Assembly (NCBI RefSeq): GCF_036088315.1
Contig: NZ_CP107996.1
Location: 6,251,001 to 6,315,000, forward strand
Length of the DNA stretch: 64,000 nucleotides
Reading direction: 5' to 3'
DNA from: Streptomyces sp. NBC_00344
GTDB taxonomy: Bacteria > Actinomycetota > Actinomycetes > Streptomycetales > Streptomycetaceae
The translations under genes were made by a program, and so were the position numbers. Shown piece after piece: positions 31,712 to 39,530 of this stretch. The notes under the pieces were generated by a model. That model saw nothing but the letters and a program-made list of their open reading frames with translations, made no database searches and was not told the origin of the DNA. The stretch's first letter is position 1. Each line of letters begins with the position of its first letter.

Positions 31712-33040
31712 GTGAGCAGCGAGAACGCAGACGCGGGCACGGAACACGACCAGACGGTATGGGATGTGGTGGTGGTCGGCGCGGGCCCGGCCGGAGCCTC
31801 GGCCGCCTATGCCGCCGCAGTGACGGGACGACGGGTGCTTCTGCTGGAGAAGGCCGACCTGCCCCGCTACAAGACCTGTGGGGGCGGCATCATCGGGCCC
31901 TCGCGTGACTGCCTGCCGCCCGGGTTCGAACTCCCGCTGCGTGACCGGGTGTACGCGGTGACGTTCTCGATGAACGGCAGACTCACCCGGACGCGCCGGT
32001 CCCGGCAGATGCTCTTCGGGCTGATCAACCGGCCCGAGTTCGACGAGCAGCTGGTGGAGCACGCGCAGAAGGCGGGCGCGGAACTGCGGACCGGTGTGAC
32101 GGTCACGCGCGTCGAACAGCACGGCTCCACGGTGCCGGACCGGCGTACTGTCGCCGTCGTCCTCTCCGGCGGGGAGACGGTGCTGGCGCGTGCCGTGGTG
32201 GGCGCCGACGGCAGTGCCAGCCGCATAGGGGCTCATGTCGGGGTGAAGATGGACCAGGTGGACCTCGGCCTAGAGGCAGAAATTCCGGTTCCGCCGACCG
32301 TCGCGGAGGACTGGGCAGGACGCGTACTCATCGACTGGGGCCCCATCCCGGGCAGTTACGCCTGGGTGTTCCCGAAGGGCGACACCCTCACCGTGGGAGT
32401 GATCTCGGCGCGTGGAGAGGGTGCGGCTACCAAGCGCTATCTGGAGGACTTCATCGCCCGTCAGGGACTGGCCGGCTTCGAGCCGTCGGTCTCCTCCGGC
32501 CACCTGACCCGTTGCCGCAGCGAGGACTCCCCGCTGTCACGGGGACGGGTGCTGGTGTGCGGGGACGCCGCGGGACTGCTCGAGCCGTGGACGCGTGAGG
32601 GCATCTCCTTCGCGCTGCGCTCGGGACGGCTCGCGGGTGAGTGGGCGGTTCGGGTCTCCGAGTCGCACGATGCCGTGGAAGCGCGCCGCCAGGCGCTGAA
32701 CTACGCCTTCGCCATCAAGGCGGGCCTCGGCGTGGAAATGGCCGTCGGGCGGCGGATGCTCAAGCTCTTCGAGCGCCGTCCGATGGTGCTGCACGCGGTG
32801 ATCACGGGTTTCCGTCCGGCCTGGAAGGCGTTCGCCGGGATCACCCGCGGTTCGACATCGCTGGGCGAGCTGGTGCGCACCCACCCGCTGGCCCAGCGTG
32901 CGCTGACCGCGCTGGACCGCAAGGAGTCCGGCGGGAACACGGTCCGGGCCGACGACGGGGGCGACGACACGGAGGGCATCCCGGATACGGCGGGCGGCGC
33001 ATCCGACGGCGCCGGGAAGGCGGCGAGTCCCGCCGAATAG
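31712..33040 (+). CDS. Geranylgeranyl reductase family FAD-dependent oxidoreductase
   Basis: 442 residues. N-terminal FAD Rossmann motif VVVGAGPAGASAAYAAA with KADLPRYKTCGGG (the CGGG loop is typical of geranylgeranyl reductases), middle VVGADGSASRIG and the C-terminal flavin motif VLVCGDAAGLLEPWTREGISFAL. Related actinobacterial enzymes saturate isoprenoid chains such as menaquinone side chains or glycerolipid isoprenoids. About 45 C-terminal residues are a disordered Gly/Asp tail. Start GTG 31712. Convergent with the nitroreductase gene with only 4 bp between. Confidence 0.93.
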   Translation: MSSENADAGTEHDQTVWDVVVVGAGPAGASAAYAAAVTGRRVLLLEKADLPRYKTCGGGIIGPSRDCLPPGFELPLRDRVYAVTFSMNGRLTRTRRSRQMLFGLINRPEFDEQLVEHAQKAGAELRTGVTVTRVEQHGSTVPDRRTVAVVLSGGETVLARAVVGADGSASRIGAHVGVKMDQVDLGLEAEIPVPPTVAEDWAGRVLIDWGPIPGSYAWVFPKGDTLTVGVISARGEGAATKRYLEDFIARQGLAGFEPSVSSGHLTRCRSEDSPLSRGRVLVCGDAAGLLEPWTREGISFALRSGRLAGEWAVRVSESHDAVEARRQALNYAFAIKAGLGVEMAVGRRMLKLFERRPMVLHAVITGFRPAWKAFAGITRGSTSLGELVRTHPLAQRALTALDRKESGGNTVRADDGGDDTEGIPDTAGGASDGAGKAASPAE

Positions 33041-33044
33041 GCGG

Positions 33045-33494
33045 TCAGTCCGTGAGGTTGATGCGGAAGACGGGGTGGTCGGGTGCGATCCTGCGCAGCT
33101 CCTCGTCACTCGATTCGGGGCCCACACCGTTGAAGAAGACCCCGACCTCCGCCTTCCACCGCTTGAGGTAGGCGCGCAGGATCTCCGGCTTCTCGCCGTC
33201 AGGGATCTCGGCGGCCGTGAAGGGCTCCGTCTTCTTGCCGAGGATGAGCTCGCCACCGCCGGCGGCGCGCATGTTGTGGGTCCACTGCACATGGCCGCGG
33301 GGGGCGATCAGATACTGGTCGCCCCCCAGGGTGAGCAGGTTGACCGGGGTACGGCGCCATTCACCGCTCTTACGGCCGCGCACTGCCAGGACGCGGGATC
33401 CCCAGACGCTGACGCCGCGCCGCGTCAGCCAGGCGACCAGCCGGTTGAAGACGTTGACCGTAAACCATCCGGGCTTCTTGACGTACGTGGTCAT
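33045..33494 (-). CDS. Nitroreductase family deazaflavin (F420)-dependent oxidoreductase
   Basis: 149 residues of the DDN/Rv3547-like split-barrel family: WLTRRGVSVWGSRVLAVRGRKSGEWRRTPVNLLTLGGDQYLIAPRG contains the characteristic G-R-K-S-G and R-T-P-V-N cofactor-binding blocks, and WTHNMRAAGG is the family's third motif. Such enzymes use reduced F420 to reduce quinones or nitroimidazoles. ATG 33494 follows GAAGGGGC. It is divergent from a TetR regulator with a cluster of GAGCACTGCTC-type repeats between, so it is probably that regulator's target. Confidence 0.92.
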   Translation of the reverse strand: MTTYVKKPGWFTVNVFNRLVAWLTRRGVSVWGSRVLAVRGRKSGEWRRTPVNLLTLGGDQYLIAPRGHVQWTHNMRAAGGGELILGKKTEPFTAAEIPDGEKPEILRAYLKRWKAEVGVFFNGVGPESSDEELRRIAPDHPVFRINLTD

Positions 33495-33517
33495 GGGGCT
33501 GCCCCTTCGGGAAATGT

Positions 33518-33618
33518 GAGCACTGCTCTCGCTTGAGAGCAGTCTGCCGTGATCGGCGATCCAAAGCAAGAGCACCGCTCACTTTGTTGGTCAGTGCTCC
33601 GGATCTGGCACACTGCTC
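33518..33618. promoter_or_regulatory. Operator cluster between nitroreductase and TetR genes
   Basis: A perfect palindrome GAGCACTGCTC (33518-33528) overlaps a 9-bp-arm inverted repeat ACTGCTCTC-N4-GAGAGCAGT (33522-33543). A one-mismatch copy GAGCACCGCTC is at 33570-33580, and half-sites AGTGCTC and ACTGCTC occur near 33593 and 33612. The last sits on CACACT (33609-33614), a possible -10 for the TetR gene. Confidence 0.6.
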
Positions 33619-33621
33619 ACT

Positions 33622-34317
33622 ATGAGTACTGTCCGAGGAGCCAGGGAACGGGCCCGTATCGAGGTCACCGCAGCCATCAAGGACGAGGCGCGCAGACAAC
33701 TCGCCGCACAGGGCGCCTCCAAGCTGTCGCTGCGCGCCGTGGCCCGCGAACTGGGCATGGTCTCCTCCGGCCTCTACCGGTACTTCCCCAGCCGCGACGA
33801 TCTGCTGACCGCCCTCATCGTCGACGCCTACGACGCGATCGGGGAAGTCGCCGAGTCCGCGCTTGCCGGGGCAGGCCGCGCCAAGGCTCCGGCCCGCTGG
33901 AGCGCCGTCTGCACCGCGGTACGCGGCTGGGCCCTGGCGCACCCCCACGAGTACGCCCTGATCTACGGCTCTCCCGTCCCCGGCTACACGGCCCCCCGGG
34001 CAACCATCGGGCCCGCATCCAGGGTGGGCCTGGTTCTGATCTCCATCGTCCAGGACGCCTACCGCGGCGACGGATTGGCCCTCCCGCCCCTCGCCGCCGA
34101 GCTGAGGCCCGAGGCCGAGCGGCTGGCCGCAGACATCGCGGCGGATCTTCCGCCGGCCGTCGCCGTTGCCCTCACCGCCGCATGGTCGCAGCTCTTCGGC
34201 CTCATCTCCTTCGAAGTGTTCGGCCAGTTCAACCGGCTGGTGGAGGACGGGAACGCGTTCTTCGCGCAGGCATCGGCGGCCCTCGCGGACTCGGTGGGAC
34301 TACTCCGCCGGGAGTAG
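33622..34317 (+). CDS. TetR family transcriptional regulator (WHG-domain type)
   Basis: 231 residues. DNA-binding helices IEVTAAIKDEARRQLAAQGASKLSLRAVARELGMVSSGLYRYFPSRDDLL, then a ligand domain with the conserved WSQLFGLISFEVFGQF segment seen in the WHG-type C-terminal domain. It is divergent from the F420-dependent nitroreductase. The intergenic GAGCACTGCTC repeats are its likely operators, giving control of both genes. CACACT 7 nt before the ATG and no ribosome site suggest a leaderless transcript. Ligand unknown; a quinone or nitro-aromatic would fit the neighbour. Confidence 0.92.
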   Translation: MSTVRGARERARIEVTAAIKDEARRQLAAQGASKLSLRAVARELGMVSSGLYRYFPSRDDLLTALIVDAYDAIGEVAESALAGAGRAKAPARWSAVCTAVRGWALAHPHEYALIYGSPVPGYTAPRATIGPASRVGLVLISIVQDAYRGDGLALPPLAAELRPEAERLAADIAADLPPAVAVALTAAWSQLFGLISFEVFGQFNRLVEDGNAFFAQASAALADSVGLLRRE

Positions 34318-34363
34318 GTGTGATCACCACGCCGGGTTGACGCCCCGGCGGGTGTTCCCGGTC

Positions 34364-34369
34364 TAGCGT
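34364..34369 (+). promoter_or_regulatory. -10 box TAGCGT, leaderless promoter of the two-component genes
   Basis: TAGCGT ends 7 nt before ATG 34377. A TTGACG at 34337 is spaced 21 bp, longer than ideal. Confidence 0.45.
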
Positions 34370-34376
34370 GGCGGGC

Positions 34377-35666
34377 ATGGACGAGCCCGGTTCGGATGAG
34401 CAGCGAGGTCGCGGACGAGCCGGTCCGATCCGGGCACATCCGGGACCCGGCGGATGGCGGTCGCCGTGGGCGCAGCCCGCTCCGGACCGGCTGCCCTGGC
34501 GATCCACGCTCGCGCTCACCGTGGTCGTCCTGGTGGGCTCCTACGTCGCCGAACGCGGGCAGCTCGACCACCGTGTCCCGCTCGATGCCGCGGGTCTGTG
34601 CCTGCTGTTGCTCGGTCAGGCCCTGCTGCTGCTGAGGCTCAGACACCCGGTCCTTGTCGCCTTCGCCACCTCGGCCACCGCGCTGGTCTACCTGGGAGCC
34701 GGATACCCGTACGGTCCGGTCTTCCTCACCGTCGCGGCCGGATGCTTCGCGGCTGTCGTCGCCGGGCACCGACGCGCGGCCTGGGGTGCTGTCGGCATTG
34801 TCTGGGCGGGGCATCTGCTGATCGCCCACTGGCTCTACCGTTTCCTGCCGCCGGGCGGTGATCACGCTGTGCCCTGGGGGCAGGAACTGGCCATCACCGC
34901 CTGGGTGATCGCGATCCTCGCGGCCTCGGAGTTCGCCCGCCTGCGACGCGAGCAGTGGGCCCGCGAGCGCGCCGAGCGCGCGGCGGCCGAGAAGCGGCGC
35001 ACCGACGCGGAGCGCCTGCGGATCGCCCGTGAGCTCCATGACGTGCTGGCTCACAGCATCTCGGTGATCAACGTGCAGGCCGGCGTCGGCCTCGCCCTCC
35101 TCGACTCGGACCCCGAGCAGGCGCGCACCGCGCTGACCACCATCAGGGCCGCGAGCAAGGAGGCTCTCGGCGAGGTGCGCCAGGTGCTCGGGACACTCCG
35201 CGCGCCCGGCGAGGCACCCAGGACGCCGGCACCCGGCCTCGAACGTCTCCCCGAACTCGTCGGCCAGGCGGCGTCGGCAGGCCTGACGGTGGATACGGTC
35301 ACCGTCGGCGCACCGGCCCGGCTCGGGCCCGGGGCCGGTCTCGCCGCCTTCCGGATCATCCAGGAAGCGCTGACCAACGTGGTGCGGCACTCGGGATCCC
35401 GCACCGCTCGGGTCACCCTCACCTGGGCACGCGGCCGGCTCGCCCTGCGGATCGACGACGAGGGGCCGGCCACCCGCGCCGATGCCGGAGGCGGCGGCAA
35501 CGGCCTTGTCGGTATGCGCGAAAGAGCGGCGGCGCTCGGCGGTACCGTCGACGCCGGACCGCGCCCCGGAGGCGGCTACCGGGTCGAGGCCGTCATCCCG
35601 CTCTCCGGCGCACCCGGCACCGGCCGGGGCGCCGCACCGGACACCACCCCCAAGGAGTCGCCGTGA
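34377..35666 (+). CDS. NarL-group sensor histidine kinase
   Basis: 429 residues. Four or five membrane helices lie between about 43 and 185 with short loops only, so the sensor is membrane-embedded. A coiled linker (ARERAERAAAEKRRTDAERL) leads to the HisKA_3 phospho-acceptor His221 in RIARELHDVLAHSISV, then the ATPase domain with N-box EALTNVVRHSG, D-box IDDEGP and GNGLVGMRERAAALGG. It should phosphorylate the response regulator encoded directly downstream (GTGA overlap). Stimulus unknown; intramembrane kinases often sense membrane or cell-wall stress. Confidence 0.95.
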   Translation: MDEPGSDEQRGRGRAGPIRAHPGPGGWRSPWAQPAPDRLPWRSTLALTVVVLVGSYVAERGQLDHRVPLDAAGLCLLLLGQALLLLRLRHPVLVAFATSATALVYLGAGYPYGPVFLTVAAGCFAAVVAGHRRAAWGAVGIVWAGHLLIAHWLYRFLPPGGDHAVPWGQELAITAWVIAILAASEFARLRREQWARERAERAAAEKRRTDAERLRIARELHDVLAHSISVINVQAGVGLALLDSDPEQARTALTTIRAASKEALGEVRQVLGTLRAPGEAPRTPAPGLERLPELVGQAASAGLTVDTVTVGAPARLGPGAGLAAFRIIQEALTNVVRHSGSRTARVTLTWARGRLALRIDDEGPATRADAGGGGNGLVGMRERAAALGGTVDAGPRPGGGYRVEAVIPLSGAPGTGRGAAPDTTPKESP

Positions 35667-36328
35667 TCCGCGTACTGCTCGCCGACGACCAGTCCCTCGT
35701 GAGAGCCGGTTTCCGGGCACTGCTCGGAGCCCAGCCGGACATCAAGGTGGTGGGGGAGGCCGCCGACGGGGCGCAGGCGGTCGTTATGGTGCGTGAACTA
35801 CGGCCCGGCATCGTCCTGATGGACATCCGGATGCCCGTGCTGGACGGTCTCGCCGCCGCCCGCCGCATCACCGACGACAAGGACCTCGACGGCGTCAAAG
35901 TGGTCATGCTCACCACCTTCGAGCTCGACGAGTACGTCTTCGAGGCGATCCGCTCCGGTGCCTCGGGCTTTCTGGTCAAGGACACCGAGCCTGAGGAGCT
36001 GCTGCGCGCGGTACGGGCGGTGGTCGCCGGAGACGCACTGCTCTCACCGGGCGTGACCCGCAGGCTGATCGCGGAGTTCGCGGCCCGGTCCAAGGAGCCG
36101 TCCGCCGACCCGGATCTGGCTCAACTCACCGATCGTGAACGGGAAGTGATGGCGCTGGTCGGCCTCGGCCTCTCCAACGACGAGATCGCCGGACGGCTCG
36201 TCGTCAGTCCGCTGACCGCCAAGACACATGTCAGCCGGGCCATGGTGAAGCTGGGCGCCCGCGACCGGGCCCAACTCGTCGTCCTGGCCTACGAGTCGGG
36301 CTTGGTGCGCCCCGGCTGGCTCGGCTGA
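35663..36328 (+). CDS. NarL/FixJ-type response regulator
   Basis: 221 residues. Receiver domain with acidic pair Asp8-Asp9, phosphorylation site Asp54 (VLMDIRMP), Thr and Lys (LVKDTEP) switch residues, and a C-terminal LuxR helix-turn-helix LTDREREVMALVGLGLSNDEIAGRL, TAKTHVSRAMVKLGARDRAQLV. The GTG start overlaps the kinase stop. Its own stop lies inside the 3' end of a convergent DUF6332 gene (40-bp overlap), so the last part of the transcript is antisense to that gene. Confidence 0.96.
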   Translation: MIRVLLADDQSLVRAGFRALLGAQPDIKVVGEAADGAQAVVMVRELRPGIVLMDIRMPVLDGLAAARRITDDKDLDGVKVVMLTTFELDEYVFEAIRSGASGFLVKDTEPEELLRAVRAVVAGDALLSPGVTRRLIAEFAARSKEPSADPDLAQLTDREREVMALVGLGLSNDEIAGRLVVSPLTAKTHVSRAMVKLGARDRAQLVVLAYESGLVRPGWLG

Positions 36329-36576
36329 GCCGGCCGGCCGCCGAACCGCCACAGGACGTGGACGACACGGGTCGCGAAGACCACCGCGGCCAGCAGCTCG
36401 CCGGCCGTGATCAACAGATGTCCGGCCGGGCGCGGGATGTCGAAGAAGAAGAGCGGACAGATGACTCCGCCGAACGCGGCGGCGGCCACGAATGCCGCGC
36501 TCGTCAGGGCGTAGCCGATCTCGACGGTGATCGTGTCGCGCTCGGCCCGGGTTCGCGGCCCTGTCCCTCTCCTCAT
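36289..36576 (-). CDS. DUF6332 family small membrane protein
   Basis: 95 residues. A basic N terminus (MRRGTGPRTRAERDTITVEIGYAL) is followed by two hydrophobic helices (about 25-45 and 50-72) and an Arg/Pro tail, the usual shape of DUF6332. I know no function for it. Its last 40 bp overlap the end of the response regulator gene on the other strand. ATG 36576 has GAGGAGAGGGAC just upstream. Confidence 0.75.
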   Translation of the reverse strand: MRRGTGPRTRAERDTITVEIGYALTSAAFVAAAAFGGVICPLFFFDIPRPAGHLLITAGELLAAVVFATRVVHVLWRFGGRPAQPSQPGRTKPDS

Positions 36577-36682
36577 CCGCTGAGTCTCACAGGGCCGAGT
36601 CCCACGGGCAAGCAGTCCCCACCGGCCGGGCGCCTTCCGGGGGGCGGGCAACTTCCCGCCGGACGCGGCCCGGCGGCCGCGT

Positions 36683-38176
36683 TCAGTCGCGTACGGGGAT
36701 CCGCTGCGGGGCCCCTGCTGCGGCGTCTTCCCCGGCGGAGCCGGCGACCAGCACCGTGTGCTGCTGCGCCCGGCGGGTCCGCAGTCCTGTCAGGGTGATC
36801 AGCAGTCCGGCGAGTGCGATCACCGTCACGACCACGAGTCCCGGGCGGAAGCTGTCGAGTACGGCCTGCGGTGACCCGTCGGCACGGCCGCCCGCGGTGA
36901 TCGCGGCGGTGACGATGGCCAGGAAGACCGCACCACCCACCTGGAACGAGGTGTTGAGCAGACCCGACACCATGCCCTGCTCGTCGTCGTGAACCCCGTT
37001 GGTGGCCTGGATGTTGAGCGAGGGGAACGCCAGCGCGCAGGCTGCCCCGAGCAGCAGCATCGACGGCAGGATCACCGCCGCGTACTGCGGGGTCAGACTG
37101 ACCCGCAGGAAGAGGGCGTATCCGACGACCAGGAACGTGAAGCCCGCCGCGATGACCCGGGGCGTGCCGAAACGGTCGACCAGCGCGCCGATCTTCGTCG
37201 ACGACAGTGCCACCAGGGCGCCTGCGGGCAGGAAGGCGAGCGCTGTCTGCAGCGCCGACCAGCCGAGCAGCGACTGCATGTACTGCGTCACCAGGAACTG
37301 GAATCCGACGTACGAGCCGAAGAACGCGGCGGCGCCGAGCTGCGCCCGGATCTGTGACCCGGAGCGCAGTACCCCGAGCCGGATCAGCGGGTGCGGGCTG
37401 CGCCGTTCCACGATCACGAAGGCGGTGAGCAGTACGGCGACGCCGAGAAAGGACAGCAGGGTGCGGGCGGATGCCCAGCCGGCTCCGGGGGCCTGAACGA
37501 CCGTGAAGACCAGCAGCAGCATCGATGCGGGCCCGGTGATGGCGCCGGGCAGATCGTAACCGCGGTGCGCGTTCTCGCGCTCGCTGCGCGGGATCAGCCT
37601 GAGGCCGAGAAGGAGGGCGATCAGAGCTATCGGCGCCGGCAGCAGCATGGTCGAACGCCAGCTCAGTTCGGTGAGGAGTCCTGAGAGCACCAGGCCCATG
37701 GAGAAACCGGTCGCGGCGCACGTGGTGTAGATGGAGAGCGCCCGGTTCCGCTCCGGTCCTTCGCGGAAGGTCGTGGTGATGATCGACAGGCCCGCGGGCG
37801 CGGTGAACGCGGCGCTCAGGCCCTTGATGAACCTGCTCGCGATCAGCAGGGGTCCCGAGTCCACGAGTCCGCCGAGCAGCGACGCGAGGGCGAAGACGCC
37901 GAGCGCGATCAGAAAGACCCGGCGCCGGCCGAGCAGATCGGCCGCTCGGCCACCGAGCAGCAGCAGCCCGCCGTACCCGAGGATGTAACCGCTGACCACC
38001 CACTGCAGTGTCGAGGTGGCCAGATGCAGATCGGAGGCGATCGACGGCAGGGCGACGCCGACCATCGAGACATCGAGGGCATCGAGAAACATGGCCGCGC
38101 AGAGGACGAGCAGAGTGCCCCACAGGCGGGGGCTCCAGCGTTCTTGTGGGACGGGGACGGAGAGCGATGTGGTCAT
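36683..38176 (-). CDS. DHA2-type MFS drug exporter
   Basis: 497 residues with about 14 membrane helices, as in the DHA2 branch. Helix 1 carries FLDALDVSMVGVALPSI, the loop 2-3 motif A is GGRAADLLGRRRVFLI, and motif C-like GFSMGLVLSGLL lies in helix 5, all typical of proton-driven drug exporters. It is divergent from a MarR regulator; the 87-bp region between is packed with GCATT/AATGC half-sites. TACTGT ends 7 nt before the ATG, so its mRNA may be leaderless. It probably exports a toxic compound sensed by the MarR protein. Confidence 0.95.
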   Translation of the reverse strand: MTTSLSVPVPQERWSPRLWGTLLVLCAAMFLDALDVSMVGVALPSIASDLHLATSTLQWVVSGYILGYGGLLLLGGRAADLLGRRRVFLIALGVFALASLLGGLVDSGPLLIASRFIKGLSAAFTAPAGLSIITTTFREGPERNRALSIYTTCAATGFSMGLVLSGLLTELSWRSTMLLPAPIALIALLLGLRLIPRSERENAHRGYDLPGAITGPASMLLLVFTVVQAPGAGWASARTLLSFLGVAVLLTAFVIVERRSPHPLIRLGVLRSGSQIRAQLGAAAFFGSYVGFQFLVTQYMQSLLGWSALQTALAFLPAGALVALSSTKIGALVDRFGTPRVIAAGFTFLVVGYALFLRVSLTPQYAAVILPSMLLLGAACALAFPSLNIQATNGVHDDEQGMVSGLLNTSFQVGGAVFLAIVTAAITAGGRADGSPQAVLDSFRPGLVVVTVIALAGLLITLTGLRTRRAQQHTVLVAGSAGEDAAAGAPQRIPVRD

Positions 38177-38183
38177 GCGGAGG

Positions 38184-38189
38184 ACAGTA
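38184..38189 (-). promoter_or_regulatory. -10 box TACTGT of the MFS exporter gene
   Basis: On the minus strand TACTGT ends 7 nt before ATG 38176, directly beside the operator array. A MarR repressor on the array would block it. Confidence 0.5.
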
Positions 38190-38190
38190 C

Positions 38191-38230
38191 ATGCACGTGC
38201 ATTCAATGCAAACGCATTTAATTCCAATGC
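38191..38230. promoter_or_regulatory. MarR operator array of GCATT/AATGC half-sites
   Basis: Four overlapping inverted repeats in 40 bp: ATGCACGTGCAT (38191-38202), TGCATT-C-AATGCA (38198-38210), AATGC-AAAC-GCATT (38205-38218) and GCATT-N7-AATGC (38214-38230). Alternating half-sites with different spacings suggest several repressor dimers bind side by side. Confidence 0.75.
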
Positions 38231-38251
38231 AACAAAGTGCCGGGATTCTGC

Positions 38252-38257
38252 TACCGT
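38252..38257 (+). promoter_or_regulatory. -10 box TACCGT, leaderless promoter of the MarR gene
   Basis: TACCGT ends 6 nt before ATG 38264; no ribosome-binding site is visible. Confidence 0.5.
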
Positions 38258-38263
38258 GCGGGC

Positions 38264-38659
38264 ATGGCGGCGAAGGACACCGGGCGGGTGCTTGTTGAGG
38301 AGTGGCGGGACATCCTCGCGCTGCATGCCCGCACGCAGTGCGAGCTCGACCGCGAACTGCATCAGCACGGTCTGGGGGCCAGCGATTTCGAGGTCCTCGA
38401 CGTACTGGCGGAAAGCAGGGCGGAGGACGGCAGTTGCTCCTACCGCGTGCAGGAGATCGCCGACCGGGTGCACCTCAGCCAGAGCGCGTTGTCCCGGTTG
38501 ATCGCGCGTCTGGAGAAGGACGGCCTGGTGTCCCGCGGGATGTGCAGCGAGGACCGCAGGGGTGTGCGGGTCGTGCTCACGGATGCCGGCCGGGTGCGCC
38601 ACACGGAAGTGCTTCCGGTTCAGCGCGCCGTGCTCTCCCGGATGCTCCGGCCCTCGTGA
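38264..38659 (+). CDS. MarR family transcriptional regulator
   Basis: 131 residues, one winged-helix domain with dimer helices at both ends. Recognition helix region YRVQEIADRVHLSQSALSRLIARLEKDGLVSRGMCSEDRRGVRVVLTDAGR, with the wing motif D-R-R-G-V, is textbook MarR. Two cysteines (about 66 and 95) could sense oxidants. ATG 38264 lies 6 nt after TACCGT, so translation is probably leaderless. Divergent from an MFS exporter across a dense inverted-repeat array, so it should repress both genes until its ligand binds. Confidence 0.94.
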   Translation: MAAKDTGRVLVEEWRDILALHARTQCELDRELHQHGLGASDFEVLDVLAESRAEDGSCSYRVQEIADRVHLSQSALSRLIARLEKDGLVSRGMCSEDRRGVRVVLTDAGRVRHTEVLPVQRAVLSRMLRPS

Positions 38660-38728
38660 CCGACTCGGTGTCCGGTTGCCCCCTCCCGCCTCGCGCGCGG
38701 GTTCCCCGTCGGTCCACGCCCGGTCGCT

Positions 38729-38758
38729 CGGTGACGGGTGATCACCGCGGGGTCACCG
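38729..38758. terminator. Hairpin between convergent genes
   Basis: CGGTGAC (38729-38735) pairs with GTCACCG (38752-38758), and inside is the palindrome GGTGATCACC. It overlaps the last bases of the mycothiol-dependent isomerase-like gene and may stop transcription from the MarR side. Confidence 0.4.
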
Positions 38759-39508
38759 GGCCCAGGTGATCCCGGACGTGTCCCGCCAGAGCCGGGCCAG
38801 AGTCGCATCGCCGCTGAGGGACACGGCGGAGAGCGGCCGCCGGTTCCACAGCGTGGCATAGAGCAGTTGGGCGGTCCCGCTCAACTCGCTGTCGGCGGGC
38901 CCCGATGCCGTACGGTCGGTCCGCAGCGGCCCGGTGGACAGCCGGGCCGTCCAGCTGTCTCCGGTGTCGGTTGTGCTCACGCGGAGGGTCCGCGGTACGT
39001 CCGTACGCACCCGGCTCTTGGGGCGCGCATGGAACATGCACAGCAGTTCGTCGATGCCGTCGACCGCCAGCCCGGCGTCCACCGTGCCCGGCTCGATGCC
39101 CAGCGCGGCTTCTGCGTCCATCCGGTGAACCGTCGTCTCGTGTGCCTGCCTGCGGGCCCAGAAACGCAATGGGGACCGTGTGGGCGCCAGCGTCCAGCAC
39201 TCGAGGTCGCCCGGCGCCCGGCCCAACGCGGCGACCAGTGAGGCGTGTCCGTCCTCGAACCAGGCGAGAAGTGCCTTCCCGTCGAGGTCCGGCTCCTCGC
39301 CGCCGGGCCGGTAGCCGGTGTGCCGCTCCGCGACGAAGGCCGTCGCCCAGCGGTGCACCATGCCGGTGTGCCGCAACAGGTCACGGATCTGCCAGCCGGG
39401 ACAGGTCGGAACCGGGGCGTCCGGACCCGCCTGTGCGGCTGCCGCGGCGAGTGACCGGCCCGCACTGTCCAGCGACTTGATGAGTTCGGGGGTCCGCAGG
39501 AGCTCCAT
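38753..39508 (-). CDS. Maleylpyruvate isomerase family mycothiol-dependent protein
   Basis: 251 residues. N-terminal DinB-like four-helix bundle with CPGWQIRDLLRHTGMVHRWA (first metal-binding His) and ARRQAHETTVHRMDAEAALG (Glu and His ligands), then the typical C-terminal alpha/beta domain (TLRVSTTDTGDSWTARLS). Actinobacterial relatives use mycothiol for isomerisation or detoxification, and many members have unknown substrates. ATG 39508 has no strong ribosome site. It is followed on the same strand by an MFS gene further upstream in position, with 22 bp between, so the two may be cotranscribed. Confidence 0.92.
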   Translation of the reverse strand: MELLRTPELIKSLDSAGRSLAAAAAQAGPDAPVPTCPGWQIRDLLRHTGMVHRWATAFVAERHTGYRPGGEEPDLDGKALLAWFEDGHASLVAALGRAPGDLECWTLAPTRSPLRFWARRQAHETTVHRMDAEAALGIEPGTVDAGLAVDGIDELLCMFHARPKSRVRTDVPRTLRVSTTDTGDSWTARLSTGPLRTDRTASGPADSELSGTAQLLYATLWNRRPLSAVSLSGDATLARLWRDTSGITWAR

Positions 39509-39530
39509 GGGCGGGATTGTGCCAGTGCGC

